DNA of 52,816 bases from Pseudomonas sp. Irchel s3h14 (GTDB lineage Bacteria > Pseudomonadota > Gammaproteobacteria > Pseudomonadales > Pseudomonadaceae): NCBI RefSeq assembly GCF_900187425.1, contig NZ_FYDJ01000030.1:1-52816 (forward strand). The letters run 5' to 3'. Below the pieces are notes generated by a model. That model was given only the letters and a program-made list of their open reading frames with translations. It was not told the DNA's origin and did no database searches. Shown piece after piece: positions 7,702 through 14,844 of the stretch. How positions within the stretch are numbered: the first letter of the stretch is position 1; every line of letters starts with the position of its first letter. Made by a program: the position numbers and the translations under genes.

Positions 7702-8169
7702 TCAGGCCTGGCGATCGCCCAGATTGGAGAGCGATGCCATTTGCGGCATGTTGCTCATGTTCAGCATCGCCAGCGGCTCGTCGTTGCTGGTGTTGACGAA
7801 GCCGTGCCGGGTCCATGCCGGCACCAGCAAAACATCGCCCATGCTGACGCTCACTTCATCGGCATCGCCCAAGGTCAACGCGCCACGGCCGGACTGAATG
7901 ATGAACAGGTGCCACCACGAATGAGCATGCCCGTCCAACACCGCGCCCGGTTTCAACCATTGCATGGACACCGCCATCCCTGGCGTCAACTTGCAACCTT
8001 CGATGCTGTTGTCGTGAGCCAGCGCGACAATATCGACTTCGCTGGCCTCGAGGCTCTGACGCATGTCTGTCAGTTCACCCCTCTTCCACACCTGTGCACT
8101 GACCGGCGGCTGGTGCAAACTCTGGCGAAAGTCCTTATATGAAAAAAACGCACCTTGAACGTTATTCAT
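7702..8169 (-). CDS. small cupin-domain protein
   Basis: This 155-aa single-domain cupin has motif 1 as G80-H81-x-H83-x3-H87-...-G94 and motif 2 around PAWTRHGF with H122. The metal ligands would be H81, H83, H87 and H122, with His where Glu is commonest. The start at 8169 (MNNVQGAF) has GGA upstream; the longer frame to 8223 has no site. Cupins act as dioxygenases, isomerases, epimerases or sensors, so the activity cannot be called. It is the last gene of its unit, 83 bp after the RidA gene, and is followed by the terminator at 7633-7664. Small cupins also occur in other N-oxidised metabolite clusters. Confidence 0.75.
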   Translation of the reverse strand: MNNVQGAFFSYKDFRQSLHQPPVSAQVWKRGELTDMRQSLEASEVDIVALAHDNSIEGCKLTPGMAVSMQWLKPGAVLDGHAHSWWHLFIIQSGRGALTLGDADEVSVSMGDVLLVPAWTRHGFVNTSNDEPLAMLNMSNMPQMASLSNLGDRQA

Positions 8170-8252
8170 CGCGAGTTCCAACTTATATTGTCGACTTGAA
8201 TCACCGAACCTTAGGTCAACCATTCAGTGGTGTAAAGCCGAACAACTAACAC

Positions 8253-8747
8253 TTATAACGCTGACGGTTTCAGCGCTGCAATCATGTCGACTTCTATCGC
8301 GGCATTTTTCGGTAATTGATAAACACCCACGGTCGTTCGAGTATGTTTCCCGGCGTCCCCCAGCACATGGCTGAATACATCCGACGCGCCGTTGGCCACT
8401 TCGCTGAGATCAACAAAGTCTGCCGTGGATTTCACATAGACCGTTATCCGTATCAGCGACTTTATTTTATCCAGCGAACCAATGGCATCAACGATCAGCG
8501 CCAGCCCGCGCATCGCGCTGATGCTGGCTGCCGTTTGAGCATCCGCCATGTTCAATTCCAGGCCGACTCTGCCGGGGTACTGGATTTTGCCGTTCATGCG
8601 CGGCACCAGACCACTGATGTACAGCTCATCATGATGCCGAACCAGCGGGGCATAATGCCCGCCGGCGGTGTTCTCGCCGTAGATGTCATAGCCGAGCTCT
8701 TTTGCCAGGTCGATGAAACGCTCATCACAGCTCTTTTGCTCAATCAT
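8253..8747 (-). CDS. RidA/YjgF-family enamine/imine deaminase
   Basis: This 164-aa protein has the RidA signature R137-T-T-V-G-V-x-Q-L-P-K followed by I-E152-V-D. The arginine anchors the carboxylate and the glutamate lies in the active site. RidA proteins hydrolyse reactive 2-aminoacrylate-type enamines made by PLP enzymes, and related members hydrolyse product imines. It carries an N-terminal extension of about 20-25 residues compared with E. coli RidA (128 aa). GAGGG lies 8 bases before the ATG. It sits 49 bp after the ATP-grasp gene. Alongside an aminotransferase and an aminomutase, removal of an imine or enamine intermediate is a reasonable role. Confidence 0.85.
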   Translation of the reverse strand: MIEQKSCDERFIDLAKELGYDIYGENTAGGHYAPLVRHHDELYISGLVPRMNGKIQYPGRVGLELNMADAQTAASISAMRGLALIVDAIGSLDKIKSLIRITVYVKSTADFVDLSEVANGASDVFSHVLGDAGKHTRTTVGVYQLPKNAAIEVDMIAALKPSAL

Positions 8748-8796
8748 TTACCAAACCCTCTGAATCAATAATGCAAAAAAACGCAGGTCCCACGGC

Positions 8797-10077
8797 TCAG
8801 CCACAGGCCCTCGTCGCCGGGGCCAGGCAGGTGACCTCGACGCGTGACTCGATCGCTTCTGCCAGCCGCAACAGGTTGTCGCTGAGTTGTCCGTAGTCCT
8901 TGCTGAACAACACGATGTGGCCGATGAATGAGGTGTTGTCTTTCACCAATGCCGTGACCGAATCACCGACGCGCTTGGCATACACCGCTTCCACCAGTTC
9001 GATGTTCAGTTTCCGGGCCAGCGATTCGATGTCTGGCGTGGCGCGTAAAAGACCGTCAGCCGGTGCTCTGAGCAGACGGATACCGCAATAACCCCGGGCG
9101 ACGGGATCATGGTGTTCGGTCTTGCCTTCCACCGCCCATCTGACCCAGCTTTCCCACGGATCGAAATCCACGAACGCCAGACGGGCCAGGTCCCAGATGT
9201 GCATGCCGCCGGGGCGCATATTGGTTTCCACTGCGGAGGTCAGGCCGTCGGCGCGCAGGAAAACTTCGTTGTGGTAAGCGCCGTTATCCAGCGAGACCAA
9301 CGCCGACATGTGCCGACCCGCTGTCGACAATCGAGCCTGCACATCGCCCGTTAACGGTGCGGGCACCACCTGCTGGATTTCCGCGCGATAGGCGCCTTCA
9401 GTGGTGGTTTTTTCGGTAACCCAGGTGCTGCCGGCCACGTAATCCCAGCTGTATTCCCGGGCGTTCTGGATCAGCTCTTCGAGCACGATGCCGCCTTCGC
9501 GATACGGCTTGAGTGCGTGCCAGGCCTCGTCGCATTCGGACGGATGATGGATGACCCGACAACCTCTGCTAGCCCCTTCACAAGCCGGTTTGATAAAGGC
9601 TTTGCCGCCCAGTTCGATGACCCTCTGGCGCAGTTCGGGCAAGCTCTCGATGCGTGCGGAAAACACCGGACGGTAATGCTCTGGTGAAGTGCTGGCAGCC
9701 GCTTCCAGTTTGCGAAAGATCTGCTTGTCCAGCCCCGCCCGCGCCTCGCCCGGGGTGATGCCGGGCAGGCCGAAATGGGAAGCCAGCGCGGCGCCGAGCA
9801 GCACGCCACGATCGGAAAAAGGCAGAACCCCGATCAGCTTCCATCGATCGGCGTTCAAACACCCCACCACCAGTTCGAGGGAGGCCGCGACCTCTTCGGG
9901 CGCCAGTGAAGTGCTGCAGACGTGATCGGCCACTTGCTCGTCATCGGGCTGAATCTTATCGACCAACAGGATGAGCCGGGCGTCATAGAGCGCCTTGCAG
10001 AGCTCGCGCAGCTTGCGGATATCGTGAACCCGATTGCCGTTGTACCCGACCACGACTACGCATGATGTCGTATTCAT
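8797..10077 (-). CDS. ATP-grasp carboxylate-amine ligase
   Basis: The 426-aa protein has ATP-grasp features: K163 in FIKPACEGASRG (ATP-binding lysine and glycine-rich loop), E200/E201 as adenine-side acids, and E284-x-N286-x-R288-P-G-G at the metal site. The family activates a carboxylate as acyl-phosphate and joins it to an amine. BacD-type L-amino acid ligases are the best-known members next to exporters. No carrier protein is present in the window, so a dipeptide or amide product made without an NRPS is likely. GGAGG lies directly before the ATG. It stands between the MFS gene (42 bp upstream) and the RidA gene. Donor and acceptor substrates are unknown. Confidence 0.85.
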   Translation of the reverse strand: MNTTSCVVVVGYNGNRVHDIRKLRELCKALYDARLILLVDKIQPDDEQVADHVCSTSLAPEEVAASLELVVGCLNADRWKLIGVLPFSDRGVLLGAALASHFGLPGITPGEARAGLDKQIFRKLEAAASTSPEHYRPVFSARIESLPELRQRVIELGGKAFIKPACEGASRGCRVIHHPSECDEAWHALKPYREGGIVLEELIQNAREYSWDYVAGSTWVTEKTTTEGAYRAEIQQVVPAPLTGDVQARLSTAGRHMSALVSLDNGAYHNEVFLRADGLTSAVETNMRPGGMHIWDLARLAFVDFDPWESWVRWAVEGKTEHHDPVARGYCGIRLLRAPADGLLRATPDIESLARKLNIELVEAVYAKRVGDSVTALVKDNTSFIGHIVLFSKDYGQLSDNLLRLAEAIESRVEVTCLAPATRACG

Positions 10078-10119
10078 GAAGCCTCCGACCTGTGAAATGA
10101 ATAACGCAACCGCGATGAG

Positions 10120-11220
10120 TCAGTCGTGCAACGACGCATTGGATTTACGGTTGAGGTAGTACCAGGCCAGGATCCCGCCCGCGCCAATGGCGGCCAGCAC
10201 CAGTGCGTTGTACGGCGGTGGCACGACCCGCATGATCAGCACCGTCAGCCCGGCGCCAACGCCGAGGGAGACTTCCTTGACGAACATGTTGTTTTGTTTG
10301 ACGGAGAAGTAATCGAGGTAGCTGAACGCACATTCGGCGAGGGACAGCAGCGCTACCCAGATCAACGCGCCGACGAGGGTTTCGACGTGAAAAGCGGCGG
10401 GAGACGAGAGCACCGCAAAGCCACCGACGATGATCCCGATCACGGCGACCACCTTGAAGCGCCCGGTGCGCTCGATCAGTTTCATCATCGGCACCTGAGC
10501 GAACACCACCACCGCGCTGTTGAGGATCAGCATCAGGCCATACCAGGCCGGTAACTCACCGGTTTCGAGCAGGATGGCTTGCGGCAGGATCGAGAACACG
10601 CCAAACAGTTTGATCCCCATGATGATGCCGGCGATCACCCACGGCAGTTTGTTGCGCCAGCCGCTGCCGTCCTGGGTCACCGGGTGGGCCACCACCGGTT
10701 GAGTGGTGAACGTTGCGCCCATGGCGATGGGCAAACAGAGCAGTACGAAACACGCGGCACCGAGGAAAAATAGGGTTGGGGTCAACAAGGGCGAGAGCAG
10801 GATCAACCCCGCCAGCAGGCTGCCCATGTTCATGGCGACGCGGTTGTAGGCCGCGCCCTCTTTGGTTTGGGCTGCTTCGCTCTTGATCAGGTAACCCGCG
10901 ATGGCGATGCCGTAGGCAAACAACGCGGCGGCGAACATCACCATGCCCTGGTTGCTGGTGACCGCGAGCAAGACCAATCCGAGGGCGGCGCACAGCAACG
11001 TGACGCTCAGCGAACGCCGGCCCAACACCAACAAGGTCAACGGCAACAGCAACAGCAAGGCCCGATAACCGAGGGCGAGAATGCTGTTGGTGGCGGTGTC
11101 GAGCCAGACGTTGGCCTTGCCCAGCACGGCAAACAGCGACACGGCCGTGATGATTCGGATTGTGAACAGGCGAATATTAATCACCGGTTTGGCTATGGCG
11201 ACCGTTGTTTCTACACTCAT
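10120..11220 (-). CDS. MFS-type exporter of the cluster
   Basis: This 366-aa polytopic protein shows about eleven hydrophobic segments with short loops and a basic loop (LGRRSLS) after the second or third segment, consistent with the major facilitator superfamily. It is shorter than a typical 12-helix member (about 400 aa). The start at 11220 is preferred because AGAGG precedes it; an earlier in-frame ATG at 11268 has no site and lies in the promoter region. It is the first gene of the upstream unit, divergent from MocR regulator 2. An exporter next to an ATP-grasp ligase recalls bacE/bacD in bacilysin clusters. Export of the product, also giving self-resistance, is an inference. Confidence 0.75.
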   Translation of the reverse strand: MSVETTVAIAKPVINIRLFTIRIITAVSLFAVLGKANVWLDTATNSILALGYRALLLLLPLTLLVLGRRSLSVTLLCAALGLVLLAVTSNQGMVMFAAALFAYGIAIAGYLIKSEAAQTKEGAAYNRVAMNMGSLLAGLILLSPLLTPTLFFLGAACFVLLCLPIAMGATFTTQPVVAHPVTQDGSGWRNKLPWVIAGIIMGIKLFGVFSILPQAILLETGELPAWYGLMLILNSAVVVFAQVPMMKLIERTGRFKVVAVIGIIVGGFAVLSSPAAFHVETLVGALIWVALLSLAECAFSYLDYFSVKQNNMFVKEVSLGVGAGLTVLIMRVVPPPYNALVLAAIGAGGILAWYYLNRKSNASLHD

Positions 11221-11320
11221 GCAACACCTCTGGAACCAAGCGATTGCCAAGGCCACAGGCGCCGACAATCAGGAAAGTCTGTAAGGTATGGTAGAGAGAG
11301 ACGCTTATTTTCATCAGAGC

Positions 11321-11346
11321 AAGTTCGTATAGAATCCAACGAACTT
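11321..11346. promoter_or_regulatory. palindromic operator over the MocR2 -10 region
   Basis: AAGTTCGT (11321-11328) and ACGAACTT (11339-11346) form a perfect 8-bp inverted repeat with a 10-base spacer. A -10-like TATAGA (11328-11333) with a weak TTATTT 17 bases upstream lies inside it. The palindrome is between the divergent MFS and MocR2 starts, 23 bases before the MocR2 ATG. Autoregulation and control of the exporter unit are likely. Confidence 0.6.
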
Positions 11347-11368
11347 TACTGCCGGAGAGACCAGTAAA

Positions 11369-12787
11369 ATGCAGGTTCAGCGTGCAGTGATCGCCGCTAT
11401 CGAGTTCCAGCAGGGTGTACCGCTGGTTCAGCAGATCGTCGATCAGTTATCGGAGGCAATCAACCACGGAGGCTTGCCTCACGGCTCCCGGCTGCCGCCG
11501 ATTCGCGAACTCTCCGAGATGATGAACGTGGGCAAATCCACGGTGGTGGATGCTCTGGACCGCTTGCGGGCCAAGGGTTTGGTTGTTTCACGCCAAGGCT
11601 CGGGGCATTACGTGCACCGTTCCAGCACCACGATCAAGACCGATGCCGGCCCGGACCTGCAACCTCAAGACACGCTCAGCGTGGTCCGCCGCGCGGTGCT
11701 GCTGGACAACGGCGCGCTGCGCCCTGGGGCCGGTTTCCTGCCGTCCTCGTGGCTGCCGGCTGACGAGTTGCTGAAAGCCGTGCGCGGCACCCTGCGCGCA
11801 ACCTCCCTGCGCATGGGCGAATACGGCGTCGCCAGCGGTTACCTGCCGCTGCGCGAGGCGTTGCGGGTCAAGCTGTCGGCCTTGGGCATCGAAGTGTCGG
11901 TGGACCAGATCATCACCACGGCCAACACCGTGCAGGCCATCGACATGCTGATGCGCCTGCTGGTCAAACCTGGCGACACGGTGCTGCTCGACGATCCGTG
12001 TTACTTCACCATGCACACCAATCTGGCCTTGCATGGTGCCAAGGTCATCACCATCCCCCGCGGGAGTGACGGCATGGACCTTGAGGTCTTCGAGCAACTG
12101 CTGATTGCCCATCGTCCCGTGCTTTACATGACCAACAGCACCCTGCACAACCCGACCGGGCATTCGTTCTCCCCGGCGCAGGTTTATCGCTTGCTGGAGT
12201 TGAGTCACCGCTATGGTTTCCACATCGTCGAAGACGATTTGTACTGCGACTTGCAGCAACGAAGCACTCCGCGTCTGGCAGCGGGCGGGCTGGACAACGT
12301 CAGTTACGTGTCCGGTTTCTCCAAGACCCTGACGGCTAACAGCCGCGTCAGCTACGCGGTACTGTCACCGCAACTGGCTGCGAGGCTGGTGACGCTCAAA
12401 ATGACCGCCGGGGGCATGACCTCGGAACTGGCGGAGCAGATTATCTGCACGATGCTCAGTGATGGCAGCTATGCCAAACATACCCGGCGCACGGTGGATC
12501 GGCTTTACGAGTCGAGCAGTCGGGTGACGAGTTGGCTGGAGGAGGCAGGTTGCTCGGTGTCTTCGCTGCCGGGGGAAGGGTTGTTTATCTGGACGCGATT
12601 GCCCGAAGGGCTGGATGCCGAAACGCTGGCAAGGAAAGGCCTGGAAATCGACCTTGTACTGGCGCCCGGTACTCTGCTCAGCAAAGCGCCGAGCGCTAGC
12701 CACTTCCTGCGTTTCAACGTGGCGCACAGCGATAACAGCCAGGTGCGGGAACGGTTTTTCCGGTTGCTAGACGATTACAAAAGGTAA
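11369..12787 (+). CDS. MocR-family (GntR-type HTH plus aminotransferase-fold) regulator 2
   Basis: This 472-aa protein has a GntR winged helix (about residues 18-85, RLPPIREL and RQGSGHYV) and an aminotransferase-like domain with K319 in SGFSKTLT as PLP lysine. N261-P and D289/D290 are at conserved positions. It is divergent from the MFS gene with a 148-bp gap that holds a perfect palindrome, the usual MocR arrangement. It resembles regulator 1 in architecture but not closely in sequence, so the two are not a recent duplication. GGAGAG precedes the ATG. A likely role is sensing a substrate or product through PLP and switching the exporter/ligase unit. Confidence 0.85.
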   Translation: MQVQRAVIAAIEFQQGVPLVQQIVDQLSEAINHGGLPHGSRLPPIRELSEMMNVGKSTVVDALDRLRAKGLVVSRQGSGHYVHRSSTTIKTDAGPDLQPQDTLSVVRRAVLLDNGALRPGAGFLPSSWLPADELLKAVRGTLRATSLRMGEYGVASGYLPLREALRVKLSALGIEVSVDQIITTANTVQAIDMLMRLLVKPGDTVLLDDPCYFTMHTNLALHGAKVITIPRGSDGMDLEVFEQLLIAHRPVLYMTNSTLHNPTGHSFSPAQVYRLLELSHRYGFHIVEDDLYCDLQQRSTPRLAAGGLDNVSYVSGFSKTLTANSRVSYAVLSPQLAARLVTLKMTAGGMTSELAEQIICTMLSDGSYAKHTRRTVDRLYESSSRVTSWLEEAGCSVSSLPGEGLFIWTRLPEGLDAETLARKGLEIDLVLAPGTLLSKAPSASHFLRFNVAHSDNSQVRERFFRLLDDYKR

Positions 12788-12800
12788 CTGCACCCCCTGT

Positions 12801-12911
12801 TGATCGTTCCCATGCGCAGCAAAGGAATGCCTCTTGTGACGCTCTGCGTCACGCTTCTGGGACGCAGAGCGTCCCGGGCTGCATTCCCACGCAGAGCGTG
12901 GGAACGATCAA
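12801..12911. repeat. long inverted repeat of the GATCGTTCCCA type
   Basis: TTGATCGTTCCCA at 12801 is matched by TGGGAACGATCAA ending at 12911. Inside lies a second pair built on the related words GACGCTCTGCGTC and GGACGCAGAGCGTCC. A shorter copy occurs at 24735-24767. This is a dispersed palindromic repeat distinct from the REP pairs. Confidence 0.85.
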
Positions 12912-12924
12912 TAACTATTCATAC

Positions 12925-12962
12925 AAAAAAGCCCCGCTCTTCTCTCGAAGGCGGGGCTTTTC
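12925..12962 (-). terminator. bidirectional terminator between regulator 2 and cyoE
   Basis: AAAAGCCCCGC and GCGGGGCTTTT form a GC-rich stem around a short loop, with A/T runs on both sides. It lies 18 bases after the cyoE stop and should end the cyo transcript. Confidence 0.85.
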
Positions 12963-12979
12963 AATGCAGCCTCTGAATC

Positions 12980-13867
12980 TTAAGGCGCGTACGTCAGCAA
13001 CAGCTCACTTGGCACTTTAAAGTCCAGCGACATCATCACGCTCAACGCGGTAATGGTGAAGATCGAGAACACGAACAGCTTGCGTGCCCAGACCGTGTCA
13101 TCCACTGCCTTGTAACCGGTCCAGGCCATGTACAACCAGTACATGCCCATGGCCGCGGCGACGGCGAGGTAGCTCATGCCGGCGTAGCCGCTGAAGGTCA
13201 GCATCAAGGTCGCCACGAGGAACGCCAGGATGTAGAGCAGGATGTGCTTCTTCGCCACTTGAATCCCGCGCTTCACTGGCAACACCGGAATCGATGCGGC
13301 CAGGTAATCGTTGAAGCGGAAGATCGCGATGGCGTAGGAATGCGGCATCTGCCACAGGCTGAACATCACCAGCAATGTCAGTGCGGCCATGTCGAAGCTG
13401 TTCGTCACAGCGACGTAGCCAATCACCGGCGGCATGGCGCCCGACAGACTGCCCACCAGCGTGCCGTGAACCGACTTGCGCTTGAGGTACAGGCTGTAGA
13501 AGCCGACGTAGATGACGAAGCCGATCACCGCGAACAAAGCGGCCAACGGGTTGGCTACTTTGTACAACAGTGCAACGCCGAAAACACCCAGGACGGTCGC
13601 AAACGCCAGGGCCAGTTTCAGGGAGATCAAGCCCTGGACCAGCGCCCGGTTTTTGGTGCGTTCCATCTTCAGGTCGATGTCGCGGTCGATGCAGTTGTTG
13701 AACACGCAACCGGAAGCCACCACCAGCGACGTGCCGATCATGGCGGCCAGGAAAATGGCCAGATCGACATGCCCTTTCGAGGCCAGGAAAAATCCGCCTG
13801 CCACAGAAAGCACGTTACCGAAAATGATCCCCGGTTTGGTGATTTGGATAAAGTGCTTAAAGGACAT
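12980..13867 (-). CDS. cyoE: protohaem IX farnesyltransferase (haem O synthase)
   Basis: This 295-aa membrane protein of the UbiA family has the prenyl-diphosphate motif NNCIDRDIDLKMERT and about nine hydrophobic segments. It adds a farnesyl group to haem B to make the haem O used by cytochrome bo3. The start at 13867 (MSFKHFIQ) is chosen for GAGGAA upstream; the frame extends to 13921 but that would overlap cyoD. It is the last gene of cyoABCDE, 11 bp after cyoD, and is followed by a strong terminator. Confidence 0.95.
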   Translation of the reverse strand: MSFKHFIQITKPGIIFGNVLSVAGGFFLASKGHVDLAIFLAAMIGTSLVVASGCVFNNCIDRDIDLKMERTKNRALVQGLISLKLALAFATVLGVFGVALLYKVANPLAALFAVIGFVIYVGFYSLYLKRKSVHGTLVGSLSGAMPPVIGYVAVTNSFDMAALTLLVMFSLWQMPHSYAIAIFRFNDYLAASIPVLPVKRGIQVAKKHILLYILAFLVATLMLTFSGYAGMSYLAVAAAMGMYWLYMAWTGYKAVDDTVWARKLFVFSIFTITALSVMMSLDFKVPSELLLTYAP

Positions 13868-13878
13868 CCGGACTTTCC

Positions 13879-14214
13879 TCAGTGCGCCATCATGTTGGAG
13901 TGGATGCTGAACATGATCCACAGCGACAGGCCAACCAGCAGGACAATCACGATCGCGGCGAACACAAACGCAATCACGTTGTTACGCTGCGCGGCCGAAC
14001 GGTCCAGGTGAAGGAAGTACACCAGGTGCACCAGCACCTGGATCACTGCGAAGGCCAGTACGATCCACAGGGTCAAGGCTTTTGGCAGCGACGGGTACAT
14101 CACCAGGCCGAAAGGAATGACGGTCAGGATCACCGACAGAATGAAACCGATAGCGTAGGACTTGACGCTGCCGTGGCCGGCGTCGTGGCTATCGTGGGAA
14201 TGAGCGTTCGCCAT
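13879..14214 (-). CDS. cyoD: cytochrome o ubiquinol oxidase subunit IV
   Basis: The 111-aa protein has three hydrophobic helices and a short histidine-rich N-terminus (HSHDSHDAGH). Length and layout match CyoD, the small subunit that assists assembly of the copper site in subunit I. It begins directly after the cyoC stop codon, so translational coupling is likely. Confidence 0.93.
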   Translation of the reverse strand: MANAHSHDSHDAGHGSVKSYAIGFILSVILTVIPFGLVMYPSLPKALTLWIVLAFAVIQVLVHLVYFLHLDRSAAQRNNVIAFVFAAIVIVLLVGLSLWIMFSIHSNMMAH

Positions 14215-14841
14215 TTACATAGTCCCCATCAGATAAACAACGGTGAATACGCAGATCCACACCACGTCCAGGAAGTGCCAGAACAGGCTCAAGCAGCTCA
14301 GACGGGTCTTGTTGGTCGCCGTCAGGCCGTTTTTCTGCACCTGGTACATCATGATCGCCATCCAGATCAGACCGCTGGTCACGTGCAGACCGTGGGTGCC
14401 GACCAGGGTGAAGAACCCGGACAGGAAGCCGCTGCGGCTCGGGCCGAAGCCTTCGGAAATCAGTACGTGAAACTCGTTGATTTCCATGCCGATGAAGCCG
14501 GCACCGAACAGGAAGGTCATGCCCAGCCAGCCCAGTACCTGGTTCTTCTTGCCCTTGAACAACGCCAGCATGGCGAAGCCGTAGGTGATCGAACTGAACA
14601 GCAGCAGAGCGGTTTCGCCCAGTACGTACGGCAGCTCGAAGATGTCGTGGCCCGACGGGCCACCCGCTACGTTGTTAACCAGTACCGCGTACGCCGCGAA
14701 GATCGACGCAAACAGAATGCAGTCGGTCATCAGGTAGAGCCAGAAACCGAATACGGTCATCTCGCCCGAGTCGTGGTGATGGTCGTCGTGCCCATGGTCC
14801 GTGCCATGGGCGTGTCCAGCAGTGGTCACTAAGTTCGACAT
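14215..14841 (-). CDS. cyoC: cytochrome o ubiquinol oxidase subunit III
   Basis: This 208-aa protein has five predicted membrane helices of the haem-copper oxidase subunit III family (HGLHVTSGLIWM and the C-terminal FWHFLDVVWI motif). A histidine-rich N-terminal stretch (HGTDHGHDDHHHD) is present. It lacks the first two helices of mitochondrial subunit III, as usual for quinol oxidases. It lies 3 bp from cyoB and abuts cyoD. Confidence 0.95.
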   Translation of the reverse strand: MSNLVTTAGHAHGTDHGHDDHHHDSGEMTVFGFWLYLMTDCILFASIFAAYAVLVNNVAGGPSGHDIFELPYVLGETALLLFSSITYGFAMLALFKGKKNQVLGWLGMTFLFGAGFIGMEINEFHVLISEGFGPSRSGFLSGFFTLVGTHGLHVTSGLIWMAIMMYQVQKNGLTATNKTRLSCLSLFWHFLDVVWICVFTVVYLMGTM

Positions 14842-14844
14842 GGT

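Noticed and set aside
2743..8169. Assignment of the cluster to a ham/mgo/pvf-type diazeniumdiolate pathway
   Set aside because: Those loci contain NRPS genes next to the AurF-like gene; none is present here, and the aminomutase and ATP-grasp genes are extra.
382..12787. 2-nitroimidazole (azomycin) pathway
   Set aside because: The known pathway uses a PLP arginine oxidase, an aldolase and a haem-oxygenase-like di-iron enzyme; the genes here do not match that set.
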